DNA from: Antiquaquibacter metalliresistens
GTDB taxonomy: Bacteria; Actinomycetota; Actinomycetes; Actinomycetales; Microbacteriaceae
NCBI RefSeq assembly: GCF_029211225.1
Contig: NZ_JARGEM010000005.1
Location: 124,001 to 188,000 of the forward strand
Length of the DNA: 64,000 bases
Reading direction: 5' to 3'
The notes beneath the pieces are model-generated. The model was not told the DNA's origin and did no database searches. It saw only the letters and a program-made list of their open reading frames with translations. A program made the translations under genes and the position numbers. Below are positions 35,326 to 43,144 of the stretch, piece by piece (the stretch's first letter is position 1; each line of letters begins with the position of its first letter).

Positions 35326-35372
35326 ATACGAAAAGGCCCGGTCTTCTGACCGGGCCTTTTCGTATTGGTTGC
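35319..35372. terminator. Strong perfect hairpin overlapping the tRNA 3' end
   Basis: Arms 35319-35343 and 35348-35372 are perfect 25-base reverse complements with a TTCT loop. The stem includes AAAAGGCCCGGTC with a matching GACCGGGCCTTTT, so the 3' side carries four Ts. The base of the stem pairs with the tRNA's GCAACCA end. It probably terminates the tRNA and may serve the opposite direction as well. Confidence 0.8.
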
Positions 35373-35461
35373 TCGGGTTCGGACGCGAATCTGCTCGTGG
35401 GCCCACACCGCCGAGGGGCTCCGGGCGTCGCGCAGCGACGGCTGGGGGAGGCGGTGGGGAG

Positions 35462-35474
35462 TCAAATCCTGCCC
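35462..35474. repeat. 13-bp copy of the tRNA T-arm / acceptor segment
   Basis: TCAAATCCTGCCC at 35462-35474 repeats tRNA positions 35304-35316 in direct orientation, 158 bases downstream. The bases between (35373-35461) contain no gene. Partial duplication of a tRNA 3' end can mark an old integration event, but at 13 bases chance or local duplication is also possible. Confidence 0.35.
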
Positions 35475-35477
35475 TGC

Positions 35478-35906
35478 TCACCCCTTCGCGATCGCGATCT
35501 TCTTCGGCTGGGGCAGTTCCTTGAACGGCACCGTGACCTTGAGCACGCCGTGCGCGAAGGTGGCCGCGATGTTCTGCTGGTCGGCCTGGTCGGGCAGGGC
35601 GATGCGGCGGTAGAAGCTCGCGCTCGACTCGCGCACGACGTACTTCTTCTTCGCGTCCTCCTCCTTCTCGTGTCGCTCGGCCTGGATGACGAGCGCGTCG
35701 CCGTCGACGTCGATGGAGATGTCCTTCTCCTCGAAGTTCGGCAGGTGCGCCTCCACGGTCATCATCTTGTCGTCGACGGTGTAGACGTCCATGGTCGGGA
35801 ACTGCCGACCGCGCAGCGGCGCGAAGAACCCGTCTTCGAAGAACTTCTTCTGCAGGGTGTCGAACTCCGCGAAGGGGTCGAACCGCACCAGGTTGCGTGC
35901 CATCAT
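35478..35906 (-). CDS. Hsp20 / alpha-crystallin family small heat-shock protein
   Basis: The 142-residue protein opens MARNLVRFDPFAEFDTLQKK after its first Met and contains an alpha-crystallin domain (about 40-130) with DVYTVDDKMMTVEAHLPNFE, SFYRRIALPDQAD and FAHGVLKVTVPF (the HGVL element of the family), plus a short basic tail. Small heat-shock proteins form oligomers that hold unfolding proteins in the cytosol without ATP. The ATG pair at 35906/35903 follows AGGAAGG. A DosR-like palindrome lies 79 bases upstream, shared with the esterase-like gene, suggesting induction under oxygen limitation or stress. Confidence 0.93.
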   Translation of the reverse strand: MMARNLVRFDPFAEFDTLQKKFFEDGFFAPLRGRQFPTMDVYTVDDKMMTVEAHLPNFEEKDISIDVDGDALVIQAERHEKEEDAKKKYVVRESSASFYRRIALPDQADQQNIAATFAHGVLKVTVPFKELPQPKKIAIAKG

Positions 35907-35984
35907 GCACCTTCCTCTCGTTCTCTTCGGAGCGGAGCAGGTGCATCCGCTCTCGTCATTCACGCTAAGAAGCGCCGGTGCACC

Positions 35985-36031
35985 CGCCCAGGGCCGAAGG
36001 TCCTCCCAGCCAGGACTTTCGGCCCTGGGCG
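35985..36031. promoter_or_regulatory. 20-bp inverted repeat resembling paired DosR/DevR boxes
   Basis: Arms 35985-36004 and 36012-36031 are reverse complements at 19 of 20 positions (the exception is G-U compatible) with a 7-base gap. Each arm read outward contains AGGACYTTCGGCCC, which agrees with 11 of 14 positions of GGGACTTTAGTCCC, one reading of the mycobacterial DosR box. It sits between divergent hsp20 and erythromycin-esterase-like genes, so it cannot be a terminator for either. Position and similarity suggest a shared operator; the binding protein is not in the window. Confidence 0.55.
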
Positions 36032-36075
36032 CGTGCTTCGCCCGAGCGGAGGATGGTCGCATCGAAGGAGATGCC

Positions 36076-37380
36076 ATGGACGACGCGGTGCACAATCCGA
36101 CCGCGGGCGAGGTGCGTGCGCTCGCGCATCCGCTGCGATCGATGGATGATCTCGACGCGTTGATCACGATGCTCGCCCACCGGAGGTTCGTCGGCCTCGG
36201 CGAGGCCTCGCACGGCACCCATGAGTTCTACGCCTGGCGGGCGGCCATCAGCAGCCGCCTGATCGCCGAACACGACTTCCGCTGGATCGGCGTGGAGGGA
36301 GACTGGCCGGACTGCTGGCGCATCGATCGCTGGGTCCGCGCCGACGCGCATCCCGAACTGGATGCACGCGCCATGCTCGCCTCGTTCGAGCGCTGGCCGA
36401 CCTGGATGTGGGCGAACGAGGAGGTCGCCGACTTCCTCGACTGGCTTCGCTCGTTCAATCGCACGCGGCCGGTCGGGGACAGGGTGGGCTTCTACGGACT
36501 CGATGTCTACTCCCTGTGGGATTCGCTGCGGGAGATCATCGACTGGTTGCAAGCGAATGCGCCCGAGGACCTGCCGTCGGCGATGAGCGCGTGGCGCTGC
36601 TTCGTGCCCTACAAGGAGGACCCGCACGAGTACGCCTGGAGCACCCGGCTGGTCCCCGCCTCCTGCGAGACGCAGGTCGTCGCGCTCCTGAGCGCGGTCC
36701 GTCGGCGCGCACTCGCGGCGGAAGATGACGCCGCGTTCGACGCGCTGCAGAACGCCGAGGTCGCGGCGGGCGCCGAGGCCTACTACCGCGCGATGGTGCG
36801 CGGGGACCGCGAGTCCTGGAACCTGCGCGACCGGCACATGGCCGACACCGCCGACCGCATCGCCCGCCACCACGGGGCCGGCTCGAAGGGCATCCTGTGG
36901 GAGCACAACACCCACATCGGGGATGCGCGCGCTACCGACATGTCGGCGGCGGGCATGATCAACGTCGGCGAGTTGCTGCGCGATCGTCACAGCGCCGACG
37001 GGGTCGCGCTGGTCGGTTTCGCGTGCCACCGCGGGGCGGTGGTGGCGGCCTCCGGGTGGGGCGAGACGGCGCGCGTGTTCGAGGTGCCGCCCGCGGCATC
37101 CCCGAGTCACGAGGCGTTGCTGCACGACGAGATCGGCGAGAACGCCGTGCTGCTGTTCGGTCCGAGCCGCGCCGGGCCGTGGCTGTCGTGCCGACGCGGC
37201 CATCGCGCCATCGGCGTCGTCTACGATCCGCGGCGTGAGCACGGCAACTACGTGCCAACCGTGATGGGCGCCCGGTACGACGCCCTGCTGTGGTTCGAGC
37301 ACACCCGTGCGGTGCGGATGCTGCATCCCGAGGCCCGCGCCCGAGAACCCGAACTCGAGACGGAGCCGAGCGGCTTCTAG
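36076..37380 (+). CDS. Erythromycin-esterase-like protein
   Basis: The 434-residue protein belongs to the EreA/EreB-like superfamily: RFVGLGEASHGTHEFYAWR (about 36-54) carries the conserved Glu and His residues, VEGDWPDC follows, and later ILWEHNTHIGDAR and VALVGFACHRGAVVA hold further conserved His and Glu. True Ere enzymes hydrolyse the macrolide lactone, but most chromosomal members have unknown substrates and often occur in stress regulons with Hsp20 proteins, as here. ATG 36076 with AAGGAG five bases upstream. Its last 23 bases are included in a 194-bp direct repeat that brackets a small insertion downstream. Confidence 0.85.
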   Translation: MDDAVHNPTAGEVRALAHPLRSMDDLDALITMLAHRRFVGLGEASHGTHEFYAWRAAISSRLIAEHDFRWIGVEGDWPDCWRIDRWVRADAHPELDARAMLASFERWPTWMWANEEVADFLDWLRSFNRTRPVGDRVGFYGLDVYSLWDSLREIIDWLQANAPEDLPSAMSAWRCFVPYKEDPHEYAWSTRLVPASCETQVVALLSAVRRRALAAEDDAAFDALQNAEVAAGAEAYYRAMVRGDRESWNLRDRHMADTADRIARHHGAGSKGILWEHNTHIGDARATDMSAAGMINVGELLRDRHSADGVALVGFACHRGAVVAASGWGETARVFEVPPAASPSHEALLHDEIGENAVLLFGPSRAGPWLSCRRGHRAIGVVYDPRREHGNYVPTVMGARYDALLWFEHTRAVRMLHPEARAREPELETEPSGF

Positions 37381-37551
37381 CCCGCGACCGCCAGGCAGGT
37401 GGGGCTGGCCGCCGCGAGGGTTGAGACCGCCGGCGAGAGCGCACCGGCCACGGGGTCGAGGTGCAGCACGGCAAGGCCACCGGATCGCTGATTGGCGACG
37501 ATGATCCGGTCGCCGTCCAGCAGCAGGTGGCGTGGGATGCCGCCGCCGCAG
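37358..37551. repeat. 194-bp direct repeat, left copy
   Basis: This block matches 38393-38586 at 190 of 194 positions, the unit offset being 1,035 bases. The four differences (37395, 37408, 37411, 37422) fall in 28 bases; the remaining 129 bases to the right are identical. It holds the last 23 bases of the esterase gene and a copy of the 3' end of the lactonase gene. Confidence 0.95.
37378..37551 (-). pseudogene. Truncated 3' duplicate of the lactonase-like gene
   Basis: On the minus strand this piece encodes the last 57 residues of the lactonase-like protein at 38412 (from DCGGGIPRHLLLDG to CLAVAG, with a two-residue difference, LAAAS for LAVGS). Upstream of it the reading frame runs into unrelated insert sequence, so it has no start and is a relic of the duplication. 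Confidence 0.85.
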
Positions 37552-38392
37552 ATATGTCCGCCCCTGTACTGGGGGGAACCGCAGCTGTCGGTGACGAGCA
37601 AGACTCGGTGACTGGGGAACCGAAGGAGATTCGCATGGCTGACTCGACGTATAAGCCCGGAGACGTAGTCAACGGGCATCGCCTCACCGAGAATGTCGAC
37701 GGGTCGTTGGTTTGGCTTCCACTGGCGTCAGAACCGCGTTCCAAGCAGTCTCGCCGCGGCTTGTGGATCACGCTCGGGGTTGTCGGTGCGGTCCTGCTAT
37801 TGATCATCATCGGTGCCCTCAATCGTGATCCCCGAAGCGACAAGCTGCCGGTTGCGGACGCGACGCCAAATGCGGCAGATGCGGAATCGGCCGAGGCTCC
37901 CGTCGTGGTGCCCGACGTCGTTGGACAGTCCGCCTCGGAGGCGGCCAGCACGCTGGCGAGTGCGGGCTTGAAGCCTGCCTACTCGGGTGAGCCGGACGCT
38001 TTGGTGCTTTCCATGTCGCCCGCCGCTGGTACCGAACTCAAGCTCGGTGACACGGTGACCTTTGTGGTTGAGGAGAAGCCCAAGTTGACGATGGGCCAGC
38101 AACAGGCCATCGGTTCTGCCACGTCGTATCTGGCTTACACGTCGTTTTCGCGTGAGGGGCTGATCGAGCAACTCGAGTACGAGGGCTTCTCGACAGAAGA
38201 TGCAACATTTGCCGTGGACTTCCTTGCCCCCGACTGGAACGCGCAGGCCGCTGCGAGCGCAAAGTCGTACCTCGAATTCACGTCATTCTCGCGACAAGGC
38301 CTCATCGAGCAGCTGATCTATGAGGGCTTCAGCCCTGAGCAAGCCGAGTTCGGCGTTGCCGCCAACGGGTACTAGTCCGGGCCGTTAGCTGA
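37552..38392. mobile_element. 841-bp insertion between direct repeats, carrying one gene
   Basis: The segment between the two 194-bp repeats has no counterpart at the esterase-lactonase junction implied by the repeats, and its codon third positions are visibly richer in A and T than in its neighbours. It holds a single complete gene (37635-38375) and no transposase or integrase. Flanking repeats of host sequence are what single-crossover integration of a circle, or a tandem duplication with later replacement, would leave. Recombination between the repeats would remove it cleanly. Confidence 0.6.
37635..38375 (+). CDS. Membrane protein with PASTA domain and two Ltp (superinfection-exclusion-type) repeats
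   Basis: The 246-residue protein has a short N-terminal segment (YKPGDVVNGHRLTENVDGS), one membrane helix (about 42-62, LWITLGVVGAVLLLIIIGAL), a PASTA domain (about 90-150, VVVPDVVGQSASEAASTLA) and two tandem repeats of about 45 residues: SYLAYTSFSREGLIEQLEYE and SYLEFTSFSRQGLIEQLIYE, each followed by GFS. These match Lipoprotein_Ltp; the founding phage TP-J34 protein blocks DNA injection by other phages. PASTA domains bind peptidoglycan. A cell-surface phage-exclusion role is a reasonable hypothesis, but many host genomes carry Ltp repeats of unknown function. ATG 37635 with AAGGAG upstream. It lies in a small insertion. Confidence 0.8.
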   Translation: MADSTYKPGDVVNGHRLTENVDGSLVWLPLASEPRSKQSRRGLWITLGVVGAVLLLIIIGALNRDPRSDKLPVADATPNAADAESAEAPVVVPDVVGQSASEAASTLASAGLKPAYSGEPDALVLSMSPAAGTELKLGDTVTFVVEEKPKLTMGQQQAIGSATSYLAYTSFSREGLIEQLEYEGFSTEDATFAVDFLAPDWNAQAAASAKSYLEFTSFSRQGLIEQLIYEGFSPEQAEFGVAANGY

Positions 38393-38586
38393 AGACGGAG
38401 CCGAGCGGCTTCTAGCCCGCGACCGCCAGACAGGTGGGGCTGCCCACCGCGAGGGTCGAGACCGCCGGCGAGAGCGCACCGGCCACGGGGTCGAGGTGCA
38501 GCACGGCAAGGCCACCGGATCGCTGATTGGCGACGATGATCCGGTCGCCGTCCAGCAGCAGGTGGCGTGGGATGCCGCCGCCGCAG
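38393..38586. repeat. 194-bp direct repeat, right copy
   Basis: Partner of 37358-37551. It includes 23 bases of esterase-gene tail and the genuine 3' end of the lactonase-like gene, which reads through to its start at 39413. Confidence 0.95.
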
Positions 38587-39413
38587 TCCACGTCGTCGAC
38601 GGGCGTCACCGTGCCATCCTCGCCCACCGCGAGCAGCGCGATCCGGTCGGATCCGCGCACCCCCACCACGAGCCACCGCCCGGATTCGTGGAGCGCGATC
38701 TCCGAGCACGTGTCTCCCTCGCGCATGCCGTCCCTCAGCACCGGGGTGCGGCCGAGCAGTGCGAGACCGTGCTCGTCGGCGCGCAGCGTGAGCACCTCGT
38801 TGCTGTACTCGGTGACCACGAAGTAGCGCCCGTCGCCGGCGGCGGCCAGGTGCCGCGGTCCACTGCCGAGACCGACGTCGAGGGCGCCGAGGAGGGTGAC
38901 GCGCTCGCCGTCGAACCGCCACGCGCGCACGAGGTCGTGGCCGAGGTCGGTGGTCAGGAAGGTGCCGGGCCCGAGCTGCGCGGAGGCATGCGCGCGGCTT
39001 TGGCGCCCATCGGGGTCGTGCGACGCCTCGCCGAGGATCGGCTGCAACGGCCGCCCGTCGGCATCGAGCGGGTACACCAGCACCCGGCCGTCGCCCCAGC
39101 AGGTGACCACTGCGAAGCGGCCCGCGTCATCCACTCGCACGTGGCAGGCGGCCACCCCGGCAACGCGAGGCTCGCCGTGATGCACCCAGGCATCCCCGTC
39201 GCGGCGCAGTGCGACGAGGTCGCCGCGGTGCTCCTCGACGGCGTAGATCACCTCGAGGGTCGGGTGGGTGGCGACGAACGACGGCGAGTCGAGCGCGGCT
39301 GCCGTGCCGAGCCAGGAGAGCTCGTCGCCGCGGCGCTCGATGAGTCCGAGGCCGGTACCGGTGCCCTGCGGTGGGGTGTAGCTGCCGCACCAGTACGTCG
39401 TCGACTCGTTCAT
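38412..39413 (-). CDS. Lactonase-family seven-bladed beta-propeller protein (Pgl-like)
   Basis: The 333-residue protein shows propeller repeats: YWCGSYTPPQGTGTGLGL at the N-terminus, then ACHVRVDDAGRFAVVTCWGD, GPRHLAAAGDGRYFVVTEYS and GIPRHLLLDGDRIIVANQRS. The GPRH/IPRH plus later Asn and Glu positions are typical of the 6-phosphogluconolactonase (YbhE/Pgl) family, although many members act on other lactones or have unknown substrates. A cytosolic location is likely; no signal peptide is seen. ATG 39413. It is divergent from the LLM oxidoreductase (45 bases). Its 3' end is duplicated upstream of the Ltp insertion. Confidence 0.85.
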   Translation of the reverse strand: MNESTTYWCGSYTPPQGTGTGLGLIERRGDELSWLGTAAALDSPSFVATHPTLEVIYAVEEHRGDLVALRRDGDAWVHHGEPRVAGVAACHVRVDDAGRFAVVTCWGDGRVLVYPLDADGRPLQPILGEASHDPDGRQSRAHASAQLGPGTFLTTDLGHDLVRAWRFDGERVTLLGALDVGLGSGPRHLAAAGDGRYFVVTEYSNEVLTLRADEHGLALLGRTPVLRDGMREGDTCSEIALHESGRWLVVGVRGSDRIALLAVGEDGTVTPVDDVDCGGGIPRHLLLDGDRIIVANQRSGGLAVLHLDPVAGALSPAVSTLAVGSPTCLAVAG

Positions 39414-39446
39414 CGTCAAGCACCATACCGGGCACGACGGCCCGTC

Positions 39447-39452
39447 TAGGCT
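39447..39452 (+). promoter_or_regulatory. Candidate -10 box (TAGGCT), leaderless
   Basis: TAGGCT ends 6 nt before the ATG at 39459. The same hexamer at the same distance precedes the genes at 49684 and 53757. Confidence 0.5.
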
Positions 39453-39458
39453 CGAAAC

Positions 39459-40445
39459 ATGCGCTTCGGACTCTTCGTACCCCAAGGATGGCGTCACGAC
39501 CTGGTGACCATCGACCCCGCCCAGCAGTGGGCCACCATGAACGCGATCGCCGCCCACGCGGATGCCGGGCCGTGGGATTCGATCTGGGTGTACGACCACT
39601 TCCACACCGTGCCCATCCCGAGCGAGGAGGCCACGCACGAGGCCTGGAGCCTGATGGCCGCGTTCGCCGCGACCACGAGCCGGGTGAAGCTCGGGCAGAT
39701 GTGCACGTGCATCTCGTATCGCAACCCCGCGTATCTGGCGAAGCTGGCATCCACCGTCGACCTCATCTCGGGCGGCCGCGCACAGATGGGCATCGGCGCC
39801 GGTTGGTACGAACACGAGTGGCGCGCCTACGGCTACGGCTTCCCGCGCGCGGGGGAGCGGCTCGGGCGCCTGCGCGAGGGCGTGGAGATCATGCGTCAGG
39901 CGTGGTCGACGGGCAGCGCGACCCTGGACGGCGAGTACTACCAGGTGGACGGCGCCATCGTGCGTCCCCTGCCGCTGCAGCCGAGCATCCCGATGTGGAT
40001 CGCCGGCGGTGGTGAGAAGGTGACCCTGCGCATCGCGGCCGAGTACGCGGATGCCACCAACTTCGCCGGCGGCGACCTCGACGAGTTCATCGCCAAGAGC
40101 GCGCTGCTCGAGGCGCACTGCGCCGAGGTCGGCACCGACTTCGGGCGCATCACCCGCAGCGAGAACTTCAACGTGGTGATCGGTGAGACCGAGGCGGATG
40201 TCGCGGCCCGAGTCGACGCGATCGAGGCCCGGGTGGCCCCGTTCCTCGGCCGACACACCGCGGGCTTCATCGCCACCTACCGGGACGGCACCGCGCTCAC
40301 CGGCACGCCCGAGCAGATCGTGCAGCGCCTGCAGCAGCACCGCGCCGCCGGCCTCAGCTACACGATCGGGTATTTTCCGGAGGCCGCGTACGATCTCAGC
40401 GGTGTCGAGCTGTTCGAACGCGAGGTCATTCCGGCGTTGGTCTGA
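39459..40445 (+). CDS. LLM-class (probably F420-dependent) oxidoreductase
   Basis: The 328-residue TIM-barrel protein fits the luciferase-like monooxygenase superfamily: [11 protein letters not shown] at the start, [46 protein letters not shown] (the conserved SGGR...GxGxGW element) and [20 protein letters not shown]. The pattern is that of the TIGR03560-type actinobacterial enzymes annotated as F420-dependent. The cofactor cannot be proven from sequence and the substrate is unknown. Start ATG 39459, leaderless-type. nadE follows 19 bases downstream. Confidence 0.9.
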   Translation: MRFGLFVPQGWRHDLVTIDPAQQWATMNAIAAHADAGPWDSIWVYDHFHTVPIPSEEATHEAWSLMAAFAATTSRVKLGQMCTCISYRNPAYLAKLASTVDLISGGRAQMGIGAGWYEHEWRAYGYGFPRAGERLGRLREGVEIMRQAWSTGSATLDGEYYQVDGAIVRPLPLQPSIPMWIAGGGEKVTLRIAAEYADATNFAGGDLDEFIAKSALLEAHCAEVGTDFGRITRSENFNVVIGETEADVAARVDAIEARVAPFLGRHTAGFIATYRDGTALTGTPEQIVQRLQQHRAAGLSYTIGYFPEAAYDLSGVELFEREVIPALV

Positions 40446-40452
40446 TCGCGGG

Positions 40453-40458
40453 TACCCT
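40453..40458 (+). promoter_or_regulatory. Candidate -10 box (TACCCT), leaderless
   Basis: TACCCT ends 6 nt before the ATG of nadE at 40465. Confidence 0.4.
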
Positions 40459-40464
40459 CGTTGC

Positions 40465-41280
40465 ATGCGACCTCTCCAGGCTCAGATCATCGCTGAACTC
40501 GGTGCACGCCCGGAGGTGGATCCGGCCGCCGAGGTGCGCGCACGCATCGACTTCCTCAAGGACTACGTCACCGCCACCGGGGCGAAGGGGCTCGTGCTCG
40601 GCATCAGCGGCGGCCAGGACTCATCGCTCGCCGGTCGCCTCTGCCAGCTGGCGAGCGAGGAGCTCGGTGACGGCGTGGAGTTCACCGCCGTGCGGCTGCC
40701 CTACGCGGTGCAGCGCGACGAAGACGATGCCCAGCTCGCGCTGAGCTTCATCCAGCCGGACCGCTCGATCACCTTCAACATCCAGCGCGGCGTCGACGGC
40801 GTCGAGGCGGAGTACGCCGACGCCCTCGGGCACGAGATGAGCGACTTCACGAAGGGCAATGTGAAGGCGCGCATGCGCATGGTGGCGCAGTACGCGATCG
40901 CCGGCCAGTCCGCGCTGCTGGTGGTGGGCACCGACCACGCGGCCGAGGCGGTCACCGGTTTCTTCACGAAGTACGGGGATGGCGGGGCCGACATCCTGCC
41001 GCTCAGCGGCCTGACGAAGCGGCAGGGTCGCGCGCTGCTCGAGCACCTCGGCGCCCCCGAGCGGCTCTACCTTAAGGCGCCCACCGCGGACCTGCTCGAC
41101 GACACCCCCGGGCAGACCGATGAGGCGAACCTGGGACTCAGTTACACCCAGATCGACGACTACCTGGAGGGTCTCGAGATCGACGAGGCGGTCGCCGAGG
41201 CGATCGAGGCGCGGTTCCTGGCGACCCGCCACAAGCGCACCGTGCCCGTGACCCCGTTCGACGACTGGTGGCGTGGGTGA
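40465..41280 (+). CDS. nadE: Ammonia-type NAD+ synthetase
   Basis: The 271-residue protein has the NadE P-loop [15 protein letters not shown] (about 47-61), the segment [45 protein letters not shown] and LTKRQGR, followed by [20 protein letters not shown]. It adenylates nicotinic acid adenine dinucleotide and amidates it to NAD+. It is the short form without the N-terminal glutaminase domain, so it would use ammonia or a partner. A nitrilase-superfamily gene overlaps its stop by four bases. Confidence 0.95.
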   Translation: MRPLQAQIIAELGARPEVDPAAEVRARIDFLKDYVTATGAKGLVLGISGGQDSSLAGRLCQLASEELGDGVEFTAVRLPYAVQRDEDDAQLALSFIQPDRSITFNIQRGVDGVEAEYADALGHEMSDFTKGNVKARMRMVAQYAIAGQSALLVVGTDHAAEAVTGFFTKYGDGGADILPLSGLTKRQGRALLEHLGAPERLYLKAPTADLLDDTPGQTDEANLGLSYTQIDDYLEGLEIDEAVAEAIEARFLATRHKRTVPVTPFDDWWRG

Positions 41281-42089
41281 GTTCCCTCGCCGTCGCCCAG
41301 TTCGCACCGGGTGACGACACCGCGGCGAATCTCGCGGAGATCCGGCGGCTGGCGGCCATCGCGGTCGCGCGCGGGGCGAGCCTCGTGGTGTTTCCGGAGT
41401 ACTCGTCGTTCTTCGAGGCCGAGTTGGGGGAAGCATCCCTCGCCGGGGCCGAACCGCTCGACGGGCCGTTCGTCACCGCACTCGGCGAGCTCGCCGCCGA
41501 GCTCGGCACGCACCTCATCGCCGGCGTGCTGGAGACGGCGGATGCCACCCACGTGCGCAACACGCTCGTCGCGCTCTCACCCGCCGGCCGACTCGTGGCG
41601 ACGTACCGCAAGCTGCACCTCTACGACGCGTTCGGGCAGCGCGAGTCCGACCGGGTGCGAGCCGGTGAACTCGAGACGCCGCAGACCTTCGAGTGGGAGG
41701 GCTTCACGGTCGGGTTGCAGACCTGCTACGACATCCGCTTCCCCGAGGTCACCCGCAGACTCGTGGATGCGGGCGCCGACCTCGTGCTCGTGCCCGCCGA
41801 GTGGGTGCGCGGACCGCTGAAGGAGCACCACTGGCGCACGCTCGTCACCGCTCGCGCGATCGAGAACACGATCTACGTCGCCGCCGCCGACCACGCACCG
41901 CCGATCGGCGTGGGCAACAGCATGATCGTCGACCCGATGGGTGTCGAACTCGCGACCATCGGCGAGGAGGCCGGTGTGGTGGCGGTCGCCCAGCTCAGCC
42001 GTGAACGGCTCGCCGAGGTGCGCGGCCGCAACCCCGCGCTGGCGCTGCGGCGCTTCGGGGTCGTCCCCCTCGAACCGGGTCCCCTCTAA
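41277..42089 (+). CDS. Nitrilase-superfamily carbon-nitrogen hydrolase
   Basis: The 270-residue protein has the Glu-Lys-Cys triad of the superfamily: Glu in LVVFPEYSS (about 40), Lys in [12 protein letters not shown] (about 110) and Cys in [12 protein letters not shown] (about 145). The motif surroundings are closest to Nit/omega-amidase-type enzymes that hydrolyse small amides such as deaminated glutathione. Since the glutaminase domain of long NadE proteins belongs to the same superfamily, supply of ammonia to the adjacent NadE is conceivable but unproven. The start was set at the GTG at 41277 for the GTGA overlap; a GTG at 41268 would add three residues. Confidence 0.85.
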   Translation: MSSLAVAQFAPGDDTAANLAEIRRLAAIAVARGASLVVFPEYSSFFEAELGEASLAGAEPLDGPFVTALGELAAELGTHLIAGVLETADATHVRNTLVALSPAGRLVATYRKLHLYDAFGQRESDRVRAGELETPQTFEWEGFTVGLQTCYDIRFPEVTRRLVDAGADLVLVPAEWVRGPLKEHHWRTLVTARAIENTIYVAAADHAPPIGVGNSMIVDPMGVELATIGEEAGVVAVAQLSRERLAEVRGRNPALALRRFGVVPLEPGPL

Positions 42090-42157
42090 CTGGGGAACGC
42101 GGCACCGACCGCCGCCTGCGTACAGTTGGGCCTGTTCTGGGGGAACGGGGGATTGGC

Positions 42158-43144
42158 ATGGCCGAGCCGTATCGCGTCATCGTCGTCGAAGACGATGCTG
42201 ACGTCGCGCTCTACTCGAAGACCGTGCTCGAGCGCGGCGGATGCGTCGTGCTCACGCTCGCGGACGGCCGGGAGGCCGCGACCTCGGTCGCCGAGTTCGA
42301 GCCCGATGTCGTCGTCACCGACATCGAACTGCCGGGGATGTCCGGCCTCGACCTCATCGCGCAGGTGCGCGGTGTGCGGCCGACGATGCCCATCATCGTC
42401 ATCACCGCGCACGCCTCCGTCGACTACGCGGTGTCCGCCTTGCGCAACCAGGCGGACGAGTTCCTGACCAAGCCGGTGACGGCGGCGGCGCTGCTCGGGC
42501 ACGTGAAGCGGCTCGCCGAGGCGGGGCGGGAGGCCGCGGCATCCGCGCCGAAACCGCAGGTGGTGCTCGCGATCGGGGCGCACCCGGACGATGTCGAGGT
42601 GGGGGTCGGCGGCATCCTCTCGGCGCATCGCGCGGCGGGCGACTCGGTGACGATCCTGACGCTGTCGAAGGGCATGCGCGACGGCGGCATCCACACGGCG
42701 TGGAACGAGGGCTCGGCCGCCGCCGACATGATCGGCGCCACCCTCGTGCTCGAGGAGGCGCTCGACGCTCCGGCGGAGACGATCCGCAAGGTCATCGACC
42801 AGGTGCAGCCCACCGTGGTCTACGTGCACTCCAAGAACGACGACAACCGCGACCACCGGGTGGTGCACGAGGCGACGCTGGTCGCGGCATCCAAGGTGCG
42901 CACCGTCGCCTGCTATCAGGGCAGCGGCGCGACCGTGGACTTCCGGCCGACCCGGTTCATCTCGATCGACGGTCACACCGACACCAAGCTCGAGATGCTC
43001 GCCTGCTTCGGTGGGGATCACGAGGAGCGGCCCACCTACCTGCAACCGGATTTCACGCTCGCGACCGCGCGGGCCTGGTCGCGCTTCGGCGCCGGAACCT
43101 ACAACGAACCGCTCGAGATCGTGCGCGACGCGGTCGTCGTCTGA
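42158..43144 (+). CDS. Response-regulator receiver domain fused to PIG-L (LmbE-like) deacetylase
   Basis: Residues 1-125 form a receiver domain: acidic pair in VIVVEDDADV, phospho-acceptor Asp in VVVTDIELPGMSG and Lys in FLTKPVTA. Residues 130-328 form a PIG-L domain with the zinc signature IGAHPDDVEVGVGG and the later DNRDHRVVHEATL. PIG-L enzymes are zinc N-deacetylases acting on GlcNAc-type sugars (as in mycothiol synthesis) or glycolipids; here phosphorylation could switch the deacetylase on. It heads a four-gene operon with two receivers and a histidine kinase, joined by start/stop overlaps. ATG 42158 follows GGGGGA at a usable distance; a TACAGT at 42121 could be the -10. Confidence 0.9.
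   Translation: MAEPYRVIVVEDDADVALYSKTVLERGGCVVLTLADGREAATSVAEFEPDVVVTDIELPGMSGLDLIAQVRGVRPTMPIIVITAHASVDYAVSALRNQADEFLTKPVTAAALLGHVKRLAEAGREAAASAPKPQVVLAIGAHPDDVEVGVGGILSAHRAAGDSVTILTLSKGMRDGGIHTAWNEGSAAADMIGATLVLEEALDAPAETIRKVIDQVQPTVVYVHSKNDDNRDHRVVHEATLVAASKVRTVACYQGSGATVDFRPTRFISIDGHTDTKLEMLACFGGDHEERPTYLQPDFTLATARAWSRFGAGTYNEPLEIVRDAVVV

Noticed and set aside
35373-35477. Possible second tRNA downstream of tRNA-fMet
   Set aside because: Only a 13-base T-arm-like piece matches; no cloverleaf can be drawn.
36076-37380. Acquired macrolide-resistance esterase
   Set aside because: Composition and context (stress operon with Hsp20) are chromosomal; most proteins of this superfamily are not resistance enzymes.
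37552-38392. Insertion sequence (IS element)
   Set aside because: No transposase, no terminal inverted repeats were seen, and the flanking repeats are 194 bp of host genes, not a short target duplication.
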